Below are positions 55,036-63,907 of a stretch of DNA of 64,000 nt, one piece after another. Positions within the stretch are counted from its first letter, which is position 1. Each line of letters opens with the position of its first letter. Origin of the DNA: an uncultured Tateyamaria sp. (GTDB taxonomy: Bacteria; Pseudomonadota; Alphaproteobacteria; Rhodobacterales; Rhodobacteraceae); NCBI RefSeq assembly GCF_947503385.1, contig NZ_CANNDO010000003.1:1-64000 (forward strand). Reading direction: 5' to 3'. Under the pieces are notes generated by a model. The model saw nothing but the letters and a program-made list of their open reading frames with translations. It had not been told where the DNA came from and made no database searches. Position numbers and translations under genes: made by a program.

Positions 55036-55896
55036 ATGGCCGTCGGCACGAACATTCGGACCTATTTCAATGACACGTGGCACGACAGCGATGTGGCCAT
55101 CATGCAGGCGGCAGATCATGGCAGCTGGCTGGGGACGACAGTTTTCGACGGGGCGCGATATTTTGATGGGCGCGCGCCGGACCTGTGGGCGCATTGCGCC
55201 CGCGTGAACCGGTCGGCTGCCGCACTGATGATCACGCCGACCGTCAGCACCGACGACATGGTGGCACGGGTACACGAGGGGCTCGCCCTGTATCCGGCGG
55301 ACGCCACTGTCTACATCCGGCCCATGTACTGGGCGATCCACGGCGACGCGACAGGCATCGTGCCCCTGCCCGAGCAGACCGGATTTGCCATCTGTCTCGA
55401 AGAAATTCCCATGGCCGCCCCCACCGCCTCGACCAGTTTGGGCCGCACCCGCTTTCGCCGCCCCGTGCTGGAGGACAACGTGGTCAACGCCAAGGCGGGC
55501 TGCCTTTATCCCAACAATGCGCGGATGCTGACAGAGGTGCGCCAACGCGGCTTTGGCAATGCGCTGGCGACGGACGCCATGGGCAATGTCGCCGAAAGCG
55601 CCACCGCCAATGTCTTTATGGTGCGCGACAGCACCGTGTTCACGCCCATCCCCAATGGCACTTTTCTGGCCGGGATCACCCGTGCACGCCACATCACCAA
55701 CATGCGCGCCGATGGGATAGAAGTGGTCGAAACGGTCCTTGGCTTTGAAGATTTCGAAGCCGCGGACGAGGTATTCCTGTCTGGCAATATGATGAAGGTG
55801 ACACCTGTGACCGGGTTCGAGGATACCTCCTACCAGATCGGCCCCATGACCCGGCGCGTGCGCGAGATGTACTGGGACTGGGCCGCCAGCACCTGA
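55036..55896 (+). CDS. Class IV aminotransferase (branched-chain amino acid type)
   Basis: The 286-residue protein is a fold-type IV PLP enzyme. Typical blocks are FDGARYFDG near the start, the PLP lysine in VVNAKAGCLYPNNARML, and MGNVAESATANVFMVRD and LAGITRARHI. IlvE-type enzymes transaminate branched-chain amino acids, but relatives act on D-amino acids or aminodeoxychorismate, so ilvE is not certain. GGGAGG precedes its ATG. Confidence 0.88.
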   Translation: MAVGTNIRTYFNDTWHDSDVAIMQAADHGSWLGTTVFDGARYFDGRAPDLWAHCARVNRSAAALMITPTVSTDDMVARVHEGLALYPADATVYIRPMYWAIHGDATGIVPLPEQTGFAICLEEIPMAAPTASTSLGRTRFRRPVLEDNVVNAKAGCLYPNNARMLTEVRQRGFGNALATDAMGNVAESATANVFMVRDSTVFTPIPNGTFLAGITRARHITNMRADGIEVVETVLGFEDFEAADEVFLSGNMMKVTPVTGFEDTSYQIGPMTRRVREMYWDWAAST

Positions 55897-56039
55897 ACAT
55901 GCGGGCGTCCCCGTCTCTGTCCCCAAAAAAATCCTCCCCGAAGGGTCGGTCTGCCGCCGTTGCGCCGCCTGCTCACTTTCCAATTGCCAGCACCGCGCCA
56001 CCCCGGCATGATCAGGCGAACGACCAAAAGGACCGACAC

Positions 56040-56495
56040 ATGCGCAAGTTTCTTGTTGTGCTGGACGACAGCCGCGAGTGTCTGAACGCGATGCGCTTTG
56101 CCGCGATGCGGGCGGCGCATACGGGTGGTGGCGTGGCCATCCTGTCGATCATTCCTCCGGATGAATTCAACCACTGGATTGGTGTGGGCAATGTGATGCG
56201 CGAAGAGGCGCGGGAACGGATCCATGCCCATTTCGAAGTCTTCGCCAAGTGGATGCGGGACAAACAGGGGATCGACCCCGAACTGGTCATCCGCGAAGGC
56301 CAGCCCATGGACGAAATCATGGCGCATGTGCTTGCTGATTCCGAAATCGGGGTGCTCGTTCTGGGCGCTGGCACCGACAAAAAGGGGCCCGGACCGCTTG
56401 TCACACAGCTCAGCCGCTCCGCAGGCAATCTGCCCATTCCCGTCACCATCGTGCCGGGCGACCTGAGCAAGGAAAAGCTCGAAGCCATCACCTGA
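56040..56495 (+). CDS. Universal stress protein (UspA family)
   Basis: The 151-residue protein from the ATG at 56040 has the Usp core: RKFLVVLDDSRECLNAMRFAAM at the start and IGVLVLGAGTDKKGPGPLV with the end PIPVTIVPGD, where UspA domains place a GxxG-x9-GS ATP loop in some members; that loop is not clear here. It is a cytoplasmic stress-linked protein and is followed by a coiled-coil gene nine bases later. Confidence 0.88.
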   Translation: MRKFLVVLDDSRECLNAMRFAAMRAAHTGGGVAILSIIPPDEFNHWIGVGNVMREEARERIHAHFEVFAKWMRDKQGIDPELVIREGQPMDEIMAHVLADSEIGVLVLGAGTDKKGPGPLVTQLSRSAGNLPIPVTIVPGDLSKEKLEAIT

Positions 56496-56504
56496 GGCCA
56501 CTCC

Positions 56505-57860
56505 GTGCGCGATATCAGCCCGAAATCTTCGCTGACCAAGGACGACCTAGAGCGCACCAAGCTGGAACGCGAAATTGCCGATCTGAACAGGCCTGCATGG
56601 CGCAAACCGGGCATCTACGCGGTGATCGGGCCGATGATACTTGCAACCGCGTCGCTTGGGCTTGGGTTCTGGACGGGGCTGTTCGATCTGGAACGCACCC
56701 GGCTCGACAATGAAAAAACCTTGCTCGAATTGCAGAAGATCGAGGTACAGAACGACCTCGAACAGGGTCGCGTCGACCTGGCCATCGCCACAGAGGCCCT
56801 GCGCGCCGCAGAAGAGGAACTGGCCGCCAAGGAGGCGAACCTGTCGGCCCGCGCTGCCGAAATTGACGTACAACTCGCCCAGCTTGAAGCCCGCTACAGC
56901 GCGCAACTGGCCGAGGCGCAGGCCGACCGCGAGCGGCAACTGGCACAGATCGAAAGCGCCTTCCAACAAGAACTCGAAGACCAAAAAGCAGCGCTGGCCG
57001 CCGGTGAGGCGCGACTTGCCACGTTGCAGGAACAGCTTGCCTCAGCCGAGACGAATACTCTGATCAATGCCGTCAAGGAGAACCGCACAGATATCCTTTG
57101 GGGCACACCAACCGACAGGTTGATCCGGCGTGCCGCCGAGGATGCTGATGTAGCCCGGCTGGTGCAACGCGCCGCCGAGGCCGAAGATGACCCGCTTTTT
57201 GCACTGGCCTACATGTTCATTCTGCAAAAGGCCGCGCCCACCGATGCTTTGATGGATCGGATCCATGCCCATTTTCGCGCGCATTCGGATGATCGGGAGG
57301 TCTGGTACTTTGCCTCCGGTGCGTATTGGAGCGCGGAGGACGAAATTGCGATCCTCCAGACCATGGGCGATATCGCAGCAACAACCCCGATGACACGCGG
57401 CATCGCCCAAGACGCGGTAGACCTGTTCCATTTGCCAGAAGCGTCAGAGAGCGCGCTGACTGCCGCCCTCGCATCGCCGGACATGTGGCCTTTTGTGTCA
57501 CAAGTCTGGAGGCATTTCCTTGATGATCCCGAATACCGGCTGCCTGCACAATTCGCGAGCAATATGACGTTTTACATTTCGCCCGAAGCGGGCGCGCATT
57601 TTGCCCTTTTGATGCTGACGCACCCGCTGGCCGGTGAGCCGTCGCGACTGTATCTCGACTTGGAAAAGATGGCTGAAGACAGCGCGGAACTAAACGGTCA
57701 GCTGTCTCAAACCGCAGGGCAGGCGTTGACAAAGGCGCTCGCGGTGTCGCTGGACGACCCCGAAGCATATCTGCAAGAGCCGCGCGCCGCAGAGCTCACC
57801 GACGCGCTGTTGGCAGGCGATGTCGCGCGCGTCATTGCCCTGAGCACCGGGCAGCCATAA
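56505..57860 (+). CDS. Membrane-anchored coiled-coil protein, unknown function
   Basis: A GTG at 56505 opens a 451-residue protein. An N-terminal cytoplasmic stretch is followed by one membrane helix (about residues 35-58), then a long coiled coil of about 150 residues (AEEELAAKEANLSARAAEI, QLEARYSAQLAEAQADRE), then a helical repeat-like domain of about 240 residues that includes WGTPTDRLIRRAAEDADVA, FALAYMFILQKAAPTDALM and others of similar spacing. Two-part layout and repeats suggest a scaffold or partner-binding protein. The family is not recognised. It follows the universal stress gene closely. Confidence 0.75.
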   Translation: MRDISPKSSLTKDDLERTKLEREIADLNRPAWRKPGIYAVIGPMILATASLGLGFWTGLFDLERTRLDNEKTLLELQKIEVQNDLEQGRVDLAIATEALRAAEEELAAKEANLSARAAEIDVQLAQLEARYSAQLAEAQADRERQLAQIESAFQQELEDQKAALAAGEARLATLQEQLASAETNTLINAVKENRTDILWGTPTDRLIRRAAEDADVARLVQRAAEAEDDPLFALAYMFILQKAAPTDALMDRIHAHFRAHSDDREVWYFASGAYWSAEDEIAILQTMGDIAATTPMTRGIAQDAVDLFHLPEASESALTAALASPDMWPFVSQVWRHFLDDPEYRLPAQFASNMTFYISPEAGAHFALLMLTHPLAGEPSRLYLDLEKMAEDSAELNGQLSQTAGQALTKALAVSLDDPEAYLQEPRAAELTDALLAGDVARVIALSTGQP

Positions 57861-57879
57861 CTTAGAACCGTTCCAAACC

Positions 57880-57908
57880 TTGACACCGCGACCTGCGCCC
57901 CGCATATC
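57880..57908 (+). promoter_or_regulatory. Possible promoter of the NifU-like gene
   Basis: TTGACA at 57880-57885 is an exact -35 box; 17 bases on lies CATATC, a weak -10. GCAGGAG precedes the ATG at 57936. The -10 match is poor, so the start site is not certain. Confidence 0.35.
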
Positions 57909-57935
57909 CAATATAACCCTGCAGGAGATGCGACG

Positions 57936-58499
57936 ATGTTCATCCAGACGGAATCGACCCCGAACCCCGCCACCCTGAAATTCCTGCCCGGTCAGACCGT
58001 GCTGGAAACCGGCACCGCTGATTTCCCTACATCCGAGACCGCCGGGACATCCCCCCTCGCCCAACGCCTGTTTGCGGTCGAAGGGGTCACCGGCGTCTTT
58101 TTCGGCACCGATTTTGTCACCGTGACCAAGGCCGAAAGTGTCGAATGGGACCACATCAAACCCGGTCTGCTGGGCGCGATCATGGAACATTTCCAATCCG
58201 GCCAGCCTGTGATGGGCGAAGGCCACGCACCCGCGTCCGGTCACGCCGAACATGATGGCGAAGACGGCGTTGTCGTGGGCCAGATCAAGGAATTGCTCGA
58301 CACCCGCGTGCGCCCCGCCGTCGCACAGGACGGTGGCGATATCACGTTCCACGGCTTTGACAGGGGTGTGGTCTATCTGCACATGCAAGGCGCTTGCGCC
58401 GGTTGCCCGTCCTCGACACTGACGCTCAAGATGGGAATCGAAAACCTGCTGCGGCACTACATCCCAGAAGTGACCGAGGTGCGCCCTGTCGCTGTCTGA
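57936..58499 (+). CDS. NifU-family Fe-S scaffold protein
   Basis: The 187-residue protein has an N-terminal Nfu domain (MFIQTESTPNPATLKFLPGQ, GVFFGTDFVTVTK) and a C-terminal NifU domain with the cluster motif GACAGCPSST. Such proteins carry or deliver [4Fe-4S] clusters to target enzymes. IspH in this window is one possible client. Its stop overlaps the reading frame of the downstream GFA gene. Confidence 0.93.
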   Translation: MFIQTESTPNPATLKFLPGQTVLETGTADFPTSETAGTSPLAQRLFAVEGVTGVFFGTDFVTVTKAESVEWDHIKPGLLGAIMEHFQSGQPVMGEGHAPASGHAEHDGEDGVVVGQIKELLDTRVRPAVAQDGGDITFHGFDRGVVYLHMQGACAGCPSSTLTLKMGIENLLRHYIPEVTEVRPVAV

Positions 58500-58920
58500 C
58501 ACCGCGTTCACCGCGCGCTGCTATTGCGGCGCGGTCACGCTGACGCTGTCTGCCCCTGCTCAAACAGTCGCCTATTGCCATTGCCGCGATTGCAGGCGCT
58601 GGACTGGTGGGCCGGTGGCGGCCTTTGCCGCCTTTGACCGCACCGCCCTGACCGCCACGCCTCCCTTGCCTGCGCCTGCCTCGCACAGCGCAGGGGTCGA
58701 ACGCTGGAATTGCACGGCCTGCGGCTCACCGCTGGCCGCGCAGTTTGATTACTTGCCCACGCAAGTCTATGTACCGCTCGGCATTCTCGACCAGATTGAC
58801 GCCGCAGCGCCGCAATTGCACTGCCACGCGGAAAGCGCGCCGCGCTGGTTGCACATTGCCGATGATCTGCCCCGCCAAACCGGGTCCGCCCGCGACACGC
58901 TCAGTGATGCTGCCGAATGA
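58486..58920 (+). CDS. GFA-family (glutathione-dependent formaldehyde-activating) protein with a CTG start
   Basis: The frame codes for CYCGAVTLTL, CHCRDCRRWTG and CTACGSPLAAQ, the zinc-binding cysteines of GFA proteins, so it is a real gene. The stop upstream in frame is at 58471 and no ATG, GTG or TTG lies between it and the conserved start TARCYCGAV. The candidate start is CTG at 58486 (GAGGTG sits six bases away) or CTG at 58492. The first 14 bases overlap the NifU stop region. Start assignment is thus tentative, product confident. Confidence 0.75.
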   Translation: MSLSDTAFTARCYCGAVTLTLSAPAQTVAYCHCRDCRRWTGGPVAAFAAFDRTALTATPPLPAPASHSAGVERWNCTACGSPLAAQFDYLPTQVYVPLGILDQIDAAAPQLHCHAESAPRWLHIADDLPRQTGSARDTLSDAAE

Positions 58921-59492
58921 ACGATGCGCCCCTCGTTCTTGGCTTTGACACAACTGCCGCGCATTGCGCTGCTGCGGTTGTGCGGGGCGACCGGTTGCTG
59001 GCATCCACAGGCGAAGACATGGCACGCGGACAGGCCGAGCGTCTGATGGACATGCTGCAAGAGGTGCTCGACACCGCTGCGGTCCAATGGTCCGATCTGT
59101 CCGCATTGGCCGTGGGCGTCGGTCCGGGCAATTTCACCGGCATCCGCATCGGCGTGTCCGCCGCGCGCGGGCTGGCGCTTGGCCTTGGCATCCCGGCCTA
59201 TGGCGTCGACGGGTTCGACGTCCGTGCGCGAACGATCCCGCATGGCAGCCGCGTGATCATCCCCGCCCCCCGCGACATGGTCTATGTCCGCGACGCTGCA
59301 ACGCCGTCCCTTGTTCCACGGCAAAGCATCGACAACGCGGCCCCAGACCCCACGCCCCAAGCCCTCGCACAAGCAATCGCCGCGATTGGTGCCGAACGCT
59401 GGCCCGCATCACCAGACGCGCCCGCACCTCTCTACGTCAAAGCGCCTGATGCGGCCCCCGCACGGGATGTTCCGCCGCCTCTCTTGCCATGA
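58917..59492 (+). CDS. tsaB: tRNA threonylcarbamoyladenosine synthesis protein TsaB
   Basis: TsaB is a partner of TsaD and TsaE in making the t6A base of tRNA. The 191-residue protein has the ASKHA start VLGFDTTAAHCAAAVV, and the central block VGVGPGNFTGIRIGVSAARGLALG. The ATG overlaps the GFA stop. tsaD and tsaE are not in the window. Confidence 0.94.
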   Translation: MNDAPLVLGFDTTAAHCAAAVVRGDRLLASTGEDMARGQAERLMDMLQEVLDTAAVQWSDLSALAVGVGPGNFTGIRIGVSAARGLALGLGIPAYGVDGFDVRARTIPHGSRVIIPAPRDMVYVRDAATPSLVPRQSIDNAAPDPTPQALAQAIAAIGAERWPASPDAPAPLYVKAPDAAPARDVPPPLLP

Positions 59493-59896
59493 CCGCTTTT
59501 GAACTGGCCCGGTTGCACGCGGCGGCCTTCACCACTGAACGCCCGTGGTCTGCCGAGGAGTTTGCAAATCTCTGCGCTGACCGGCACACGCACCTGACAA
59601 CGGCGGCACACGGCTTTGCCCTTTGGCGCGCTGTTGCGGACGAAGCCGAACTGCTGACCATCGCCGTTGACCCGGTGCATCAGGGTCAGGGCGTCGGGCA
59701 CGCGCTGATGCAGAACTGGATGACACAAGCCGCAAAGCTGGCCAACACGGCCTTTCTCGAAGTGGCCGCAGACAACCACGCAGCGTGCAGGCTTTACGTC
59801 AAATCCGGTTTTGAAACCGTTGCCGAACGGCCCGCATACTACGCCCGACCACATGGGAAGGCTGATGCATGGGTGATGCGCGCACCGCTGTCTTGA
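59489..59896 (+). CDS. rimI: Ribosomal protein alanine acetyltransferase RimI (GNAT)
   Basis: GNAT acetyltransferase of 135 residues with the acetyl-CoA loop HQGQGVGHAL, LEVAADNHAACRLYVKSGFETV and YYARPHG. Genes called rimI are usually next to tsaB, as here, and acetylate the N-terminus of ribosomal protein S18. Its start overlaps the tsaB stop. Confidence 0.88.
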   Translation: MTAFELARLHAAAFTTERPWSAEEFANLCADRHTHLTTAAHGFALWRAVADEAELLTIAVDPVHQGQGVGHALMQNWMTQAAKLANTAFLEVAADNHAACRLYVKSGFETVAERPAYYARPHGKADAWVMRAPLS

Positions 59897-59960
59897 CCGG
59901 CGGCGCAGGCGCGTCGCCCAAACACCGCGCACCCCGTCAACTTATCGCAAGGTCAGCGCC

Positions 59961-59985
59961 TTTTGCCCGCGCTGCGGGCGCAAAA
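59961..59985. repeat. Inverted repeat between rimI and the BMP operon
   Basis: TTTTGC at 59961-59966 and GCAAAA at 59980-59985 enclose GCCCGC-GCT-GCGGGC, a GC-rich stem. The T run lies before the stem and the A run after it on this strand, so a standard terminator is not clear. It lies in the 202-base gap before the BMP gene. Confidence 0.35.
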
Positions 59986-60098
59986 ACGGGTTGACCCCAC
60001 CTCAGCCCTGCGGCCTAATCCCGCATGATCAACTTGATCCCGGGCTTGGCGGAGCTGCTGCCCCTGCCCCAACCACGAAAACTGGGAGAGACGACCAC

Positions 60099-61094
60099 AT
60101 GACCTTCATGCAGAAAATCCTCGGCGCCACGGCTGCCATGGCCCTGTCCGCAGGCGCCGCCCTTGCCGAACCTGCGCTGATCTTCGACCTTGGCGGCAAG
60201 TTCGACAAATCGTTCAACGAAGCGGCCTTTAACGGTGCGAAACGCTGGGCAGACGAAACCGGCAACTCTTTCCGCGAGATCGAACTGCAATCCGAAGCAC
60301 AGCGCGAACAGGCCCTGCGCCGCTTTGCCGAAGCAGGTGCAAACCCGATCGTCATGGCGGGCTTTGCCTTTGCCGACGCGCTGGGTCAGGTCGCCGCTGA
60401 CTATCCCGACACCAAATTCACCATCATCGACATGGTCGTGGACGCGCCCAATGTGCGCTCGGTCGTGTTCAACGAGCACGAAGGCTCGTACCTCGTGGGC
60501 ATGATGGCCGCCAAGGCGTCGCAATCCGGCACTGTCGGCTTTATCGGCGGTATGGACATCCCGCTGATCCGCAAATTCGCCTGCGGCTACGCGCAAGGCG
60601 TCAAGGCTGTGAACCCCGACGCCAACGTGATCGCCAACATGACCGGCACGACACCTGCCGCATGGAATGACCCGGTGAAGGGCTCCGAATTGACCAAGGC
60701 GCAGATTTCCCAGGGCGCGGACGTGGTCTATGCCGCAGCAGGCGGTACAGGTGTGGGTGTTCTTCAAACGGCCGCTGATGAGGACATCCTGTCGATCGGC
60801 GTCGACAGCAACCAGAACTACCTGCACCCGGGCAAGGTGCTGACATCCATGATGAAACGCGTCGACAACGCCGTGTTCCAGGCCTTTACCGATGGCCCGG
60901 ATATGGAAACCGGATTCAACGTCATGGGTCTGGCAAATGGTGGCGTCGGCTACGCACTTGACGACAACAACGCGCCGCTGGTGTCGGATGAAATGAAAGC
61001 CGCCGTGGACGAAGCGTCTGCTGCCATCGCCTCGGGCGAACTGGCCGTGCATGACTATATGTCCGACGACAGCTGCCCCGCGCTGAACTTCTAA
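60099..61094 (+). CDS. BMP-family ABC transporter substrate-binding protein
   Basis: The ATG at 60099 opens a 331-residue protein with a signal peptide (MQKILGATAAMALSAGAALA, cleavage about residue 24) and a BMP-family domain: LGGKFDKSFNEAAFNGAKRW, GMDIPLIRKFACGYAQG and GVDSNQNYLHPGKVLTSMMK. BMP (Med/PnrA-like) proteins bind nucleosides or purines in the periplasm. It is followed by a strong hairpin and the ATPase and permeases. Confidence 0.92.
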   Translation: MTFMQKILGATAAMALSAGAALAEPALIFDLGGKFDKSFNEAAFNGAKRWADETGNSFREIELQSEAQREQALRRFAEAGANPIVMAGFAFADALGQVAADYPDTKFTIIDMVVDAPNVRSVVFNEHEGSYLVGMMAAKASQSGTVGFIGGMDIPLIRKFACGYAQGVKAVNPDANVIANMTGTTPAAWNDPVKGSELTKAQISQGADVVYAAAGGTGVGVLQTAADEDILSIGVDSNQNYLHPGKVLTSMMKRVDNAVFQAFTDGPDMETGFNVMGLANGGVGYALDDNNAPLVSDEMKAAVDEASAAIASGELAVHDYMSDDSCPALNF

Positions 61095-61112
61095 ATCACG
61101 CGCACTGATATC

Positions 61113-61149
61113 GGGGCCGCGCCACGCAACCCGTGGCGCGGCCCCTTTT
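61113..61149 (+). terminator. Strong hairpin with T run between BMP and ATPase genes
   Basis: GGGGCCGCGCCACG - CAACC - CGTGGCGCGGCCCC is a perfect 14-bp stem ending in TTTT. It may end most transcripts after the binding-protein gene and let some through, giving more binding protein than transporter. Confidence 0.85.
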
Positions 61150-61167
61150 CCAACCGAAGGCCCGCCC

Positions 61168-62688
61168 ATGACCGCCCCTGCCATCGAACTCAAAGGCATT
61201 TCCAAGGCCTTCGGCCCCGTGCAGGCCAACAAAGACATCTCCATCCGCGTCATGCCCGGCACGATCCACGGCATCATCGGTGAAAACGGCGCGGGCAAAT
61301 CGACCCTCATGTCGATCCTCTACGGGTTCTACAAGGCGGACGCAGGCGAGGTTTTTATTTCTGGCAACCGCACCGAAATCCCCGACAGCCAAGCGGCCAT
61401 CGCCGCAGGCATCGGCATGGTGTTCCAGCACTTCAAGCTGGTCGAAAACTTCACCGTTCTGGAAAACATCATCCTGGGCGCCGAGGACGGCGCTCTTTTG
61501 CGCCCCTCTCTCGCCAAGGCCCGCAAGTCCCTGCTGGAACTGGAACAGGAATATGACCTCAAGGTCGATCCGGACGCCGTCATCGAAGAAATCGGCGTCG
61601 GAATGCAGCAGCGCGTGGAAATCCTCAAGGCCCTGTACCGTCAGGCAAATATCCTGATTCTTGACGAACCGACAGGCGTGCTGACCCCCGCCGAAGCCGA
61701 TCAGCTTTTTCGCATCCTTGGCCGCCTCAAGGACGAAGGAAAAACGATCATCCTGATCACCCACAAGCTGCGCGAGATCATGGACATCACCGACACGGTC
61801 AGCGTGATGCGCCGGGGTGAGATGACCGCAACGGTCAAAACCTCAGAGACCAGCCCCGAGCATCTGGCCGAACTCATGGTGGGCCGCAAGGTCCTGTTGC
61901 GCGTCGACAAAACGCCAGCACAACCCGGTAACGTGGTGTTGGATGTGCAGAATCTACGGGTCCGCGATGAACAGGGCGTCGAACGGCTCAAGGGCATTGA
62001 CCTGCAAGTGCGCGCGGGCGAAATCCTCGGCATTGCAGGCGTGGCAGGCAACGGCCAATCCGAATTGCTTGAGGTTCTGGGCGGCTATGCCACCGGCACC
62101 GGTACAATCACCCTCAACGGCCAGCCCATCGACCTGACCGGCAAGAACTCCGACGGGCGGTCACGCCGGGCCAACGGCATCGCCCATGTGCCCGAAGACC
62201 GCCAGCGCGAAGGCCTGATCATGGATTTTTCCGCGTGGGAGAACACAGCCTTCGGCTATCACCACGATCCGCGCTACGCGTCTGGCATCCTGATGAACAA
62301 CGCCGCGATCAAGGCCGATACTCAGGAAAAGATGGACCGCTTTGACGTCCGCCCGCCCCATCCGCATCTTGCTGCCAAGAATTTCTCCGGTGGCAACCAG
62401 CAAAAAATCGTTCTCGCCCGCGAGATCGAGCGCAACCCGGACTTGCTTTTGGTGGGCCAGCCCACCCGTGGCGTGGATATCGGTGCCATCGAATTCATCC
62501 ACCAGCAGATTGTCGCCCTGCGCGATCAGGGCAAGGCGGTCCTGTTGGTCTCCGTCGAGCTTGAGGAAATCCTCGGCCTCGCTGACCGTGTTGCGGTTAT
62601 GTTTGATGGTCAGATCATGGGCACACGCGCCGCCACCGATACGGATGAAAAGGAGCTGGGCCTCCTCATGGCGGGGGTGACGGCATGA
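61168..62688 (+). CDS. ABC transporter ATP-binding protein, two ATPase domains (nucleoside-type)
   Basis: The 506-residue protein is a double ATPase of the simple-sugar/nucleoside class. The first domain has GENGAGKSTLMS, GVGMQQRVEI and LILDEPTGVLTP; the second has a degenerate Walker A (GVAGNGQSELLEVLGGY), FSGGNQQKIVLARE and LLLVGQPTRGVDIGA. One good and one altered site is normal in this class. It energises uptake through the two permeases. Confidence 0.93.
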   Translation: MTAPAIELKGISKAFGPVQANKDISIRVMPGTIHGIIGENGAGKSTLMSILYGFYKADAGEVFISGNRTEIPDSQAAIAAGIGMVFQHFKLVENFTVLENIILGAEDGALLRPSLAKARKSLLELEQEYDLKVDPDAVIEEIGVGMQQRVEILKALYRQANILILDEPTGVLTPAEADQLFRILGRLKDEGKTIILITHKLREIMDITDTVSVMRRGEMTATVKTSETSPEHLAELMVGRKVLLRVDKTPAQPGNVVLDVQNLRVRDEQGVERLKGIDLQVRAGEILGIAGVAGNGQSELLEVLGGYATGTGTITLNGQPIDLTGKNSDGRSRRANGIAHVPEDRQREGLIMDFSAWENTAFGYHHDPRYASGILMNNAAIKADTQEKMDRFDVRPPHPHLAAKNFSGGNQQKIVLAREIERNPDLLLVGQPTRGVDIGAIEFIHQQIVALRDQGKAVLLVSVELEEILGLADRVAVMFDGQIMGTRAATDTDEKELGLLMAGVTA

Positions 62689-62717
62689 CTTCTTCTGACC
62701 AAAAATACCATGGGGGC

Positions 62718-62747
62718 GTCGCGGCAGCGACGGGGGTGAAACCCCCC
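62718..62747. repeat. Two adjacent small hairpins
   Basis: GTCGC-GGCA-GCGAC (62718-62731) and GGGGGT-GAA-ACCCCC (62732-62746) followed by CAAAAAA. This lies between the ATPase and permease genes. It resembles the short hairpin elements common in roseobacter intergenic spaces. Confidence 0.5.
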
Positions 62748-62794
62748 AAAAAATGGCGTGTGCGCAGCACTCAATCAGGAAACGGAGCGGGACG

Positions 62795-63904
62795 ATGGAT
62801 GTAATGCCCAAATGGGCCGAGGTCATCCTCGTGCCGCTCATCTCCCTGATCCTCGCTGCGATCCTGTCGGCCCTCGTGATCCTCGCCATCGGCGAGGACC
62901 CGGTGGCCGCTGTACGACTTATGATCACCGGTGCGCTGGGATCGACCTATGGCTGGGGCTATACGCTCTACTACGCCACAAATTTCATGTTCACGGGGCT
63001 CGCCGTCGCCATCGCCTTTCACGCGGGCCTGTTCAACATCGGTGGCGAAGGGCAGGCTATGCTGGGCGGGCTTGGCGTGGCGCTGGTGTGCCTGTTCATC
63101 CCGTGGCCGCACTGGTCCATGGCGCTGATTGCCGCCGTCGTCGGTTCTGCCGTGTTTGGTGCGCTTTGGGCCGCGATACCGGCCTATCTTCAGGCCAGCC
63201 GGGGCAGCCATATCGTGATCACCACGATCATGTTCAACTTCATCGCCGCTGCGGTCCTGAACTACATGCTGGTGAACGTGCTGCGCCCCGCGGGCAGTAT
63301 GGATCCCGCCACCGCCCGCTTTGACGAGGCGGTGCACCTGCCCTCCCTGCACGAGATGCTGGCCCCCATCGGCATCAACTTTTCCAAGGCTGCTCCGGCC
63401 AATGTGTCGCTCGTGGTCGCTCTGATCGCCTGCGTGCTGGTGTGGTTGCTGATCTGGCGCACGCCTCTGGGCCTCGAAATACGATCCTTCGGCAAATCAC
63501 ACCGGGCGGCGCGATATGCAGGCATCGGGGCAGTGCGCATCACCATGATCGCCATGCTGCTGTCCGGCGGGCTGGCGGGCATGATGGCCATCAACAATGT
63601 CATGGGCGAGGCCGAGCGCCTCGTGCTGAACGCCGTCGAAGGGGCGGGCTTTATCGGCATCGCCGTGGCCCTGATGGGGCGCAGCCATCCGTTTGGCGTC
63701 TTTCTTGCCGCGATTCTCTTTGGGTTTCTCTATCAGGGCGGGGCTGAACTTGCGCTCTGGACGTCAATCCCGCGCGAGTTGATTGTCGTCATTCAGGCGC
63801 TCGTGATCCTGTTCACGGGCGCGCTCGACAATATGGTGCGGATGCCGCTGGAACGGATGTTTCTTGCCATGCGCCGCCGCCCGAATGTGCAGGCGGGGGA
63901 GTAA
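62795..63904 (+). CDS. ABC transporter permease (BMP-linked nucleoside type)
   Basis: Integral membrane protein of 369 residues from the ATG at 62795 (MDVMPKWAEVILVPL); an ATG nine bases further on is also possible. It has about ten membrane helices, with FNIGGEGQAMLGGLGVALV and AINNVMGEAERLVLNAVEGAGFIGIAVALMGRSHP, the permease signature of this class. GAAACGGAGCGGG lies upstream. It pairs with the permease begun at 63908. Confidence 0.92.
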   Translation: MDVMPKWAEVILVPLISLILAAILSALVILAIGEDPVAAVRLMITGALGSTYGWGYTLYYATNFMFTGLAVAIAFHAGLFNIGGEGQAMLGGLGVALVCLFIPWPHWSMALIAAVVGSAVFGALWAAIPAYLQASRGSHIVITTIMFNFIAAAVLNYMLVNVLRPAGSMDPATARFDEAVHLPSLHEMLAPIGINFSKAAPANVSLVVALIACVLVWLLIWRTPLGLEIRSFGKSHRAARYAGIGAVRITMIAMLLSGGLAGMMAINNVMGEAERLVLNAVEGAGFIGIAVALMGRSHPFGVFLAAILFGFLYQGGAELALWTSIPRELIVVIQALVILFTGALDNMVRMPLERMFLAMRRRPNVQAGE

Positions 63905-63907
63905 GAC

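Noticed and set aside
54100-56001. 633-codon minus-strand open frame
   Set aside because: It is antisense to the SDR and aminotransferase genes, which show full family motifs; GC-rich DNA commonly gives such shadows.
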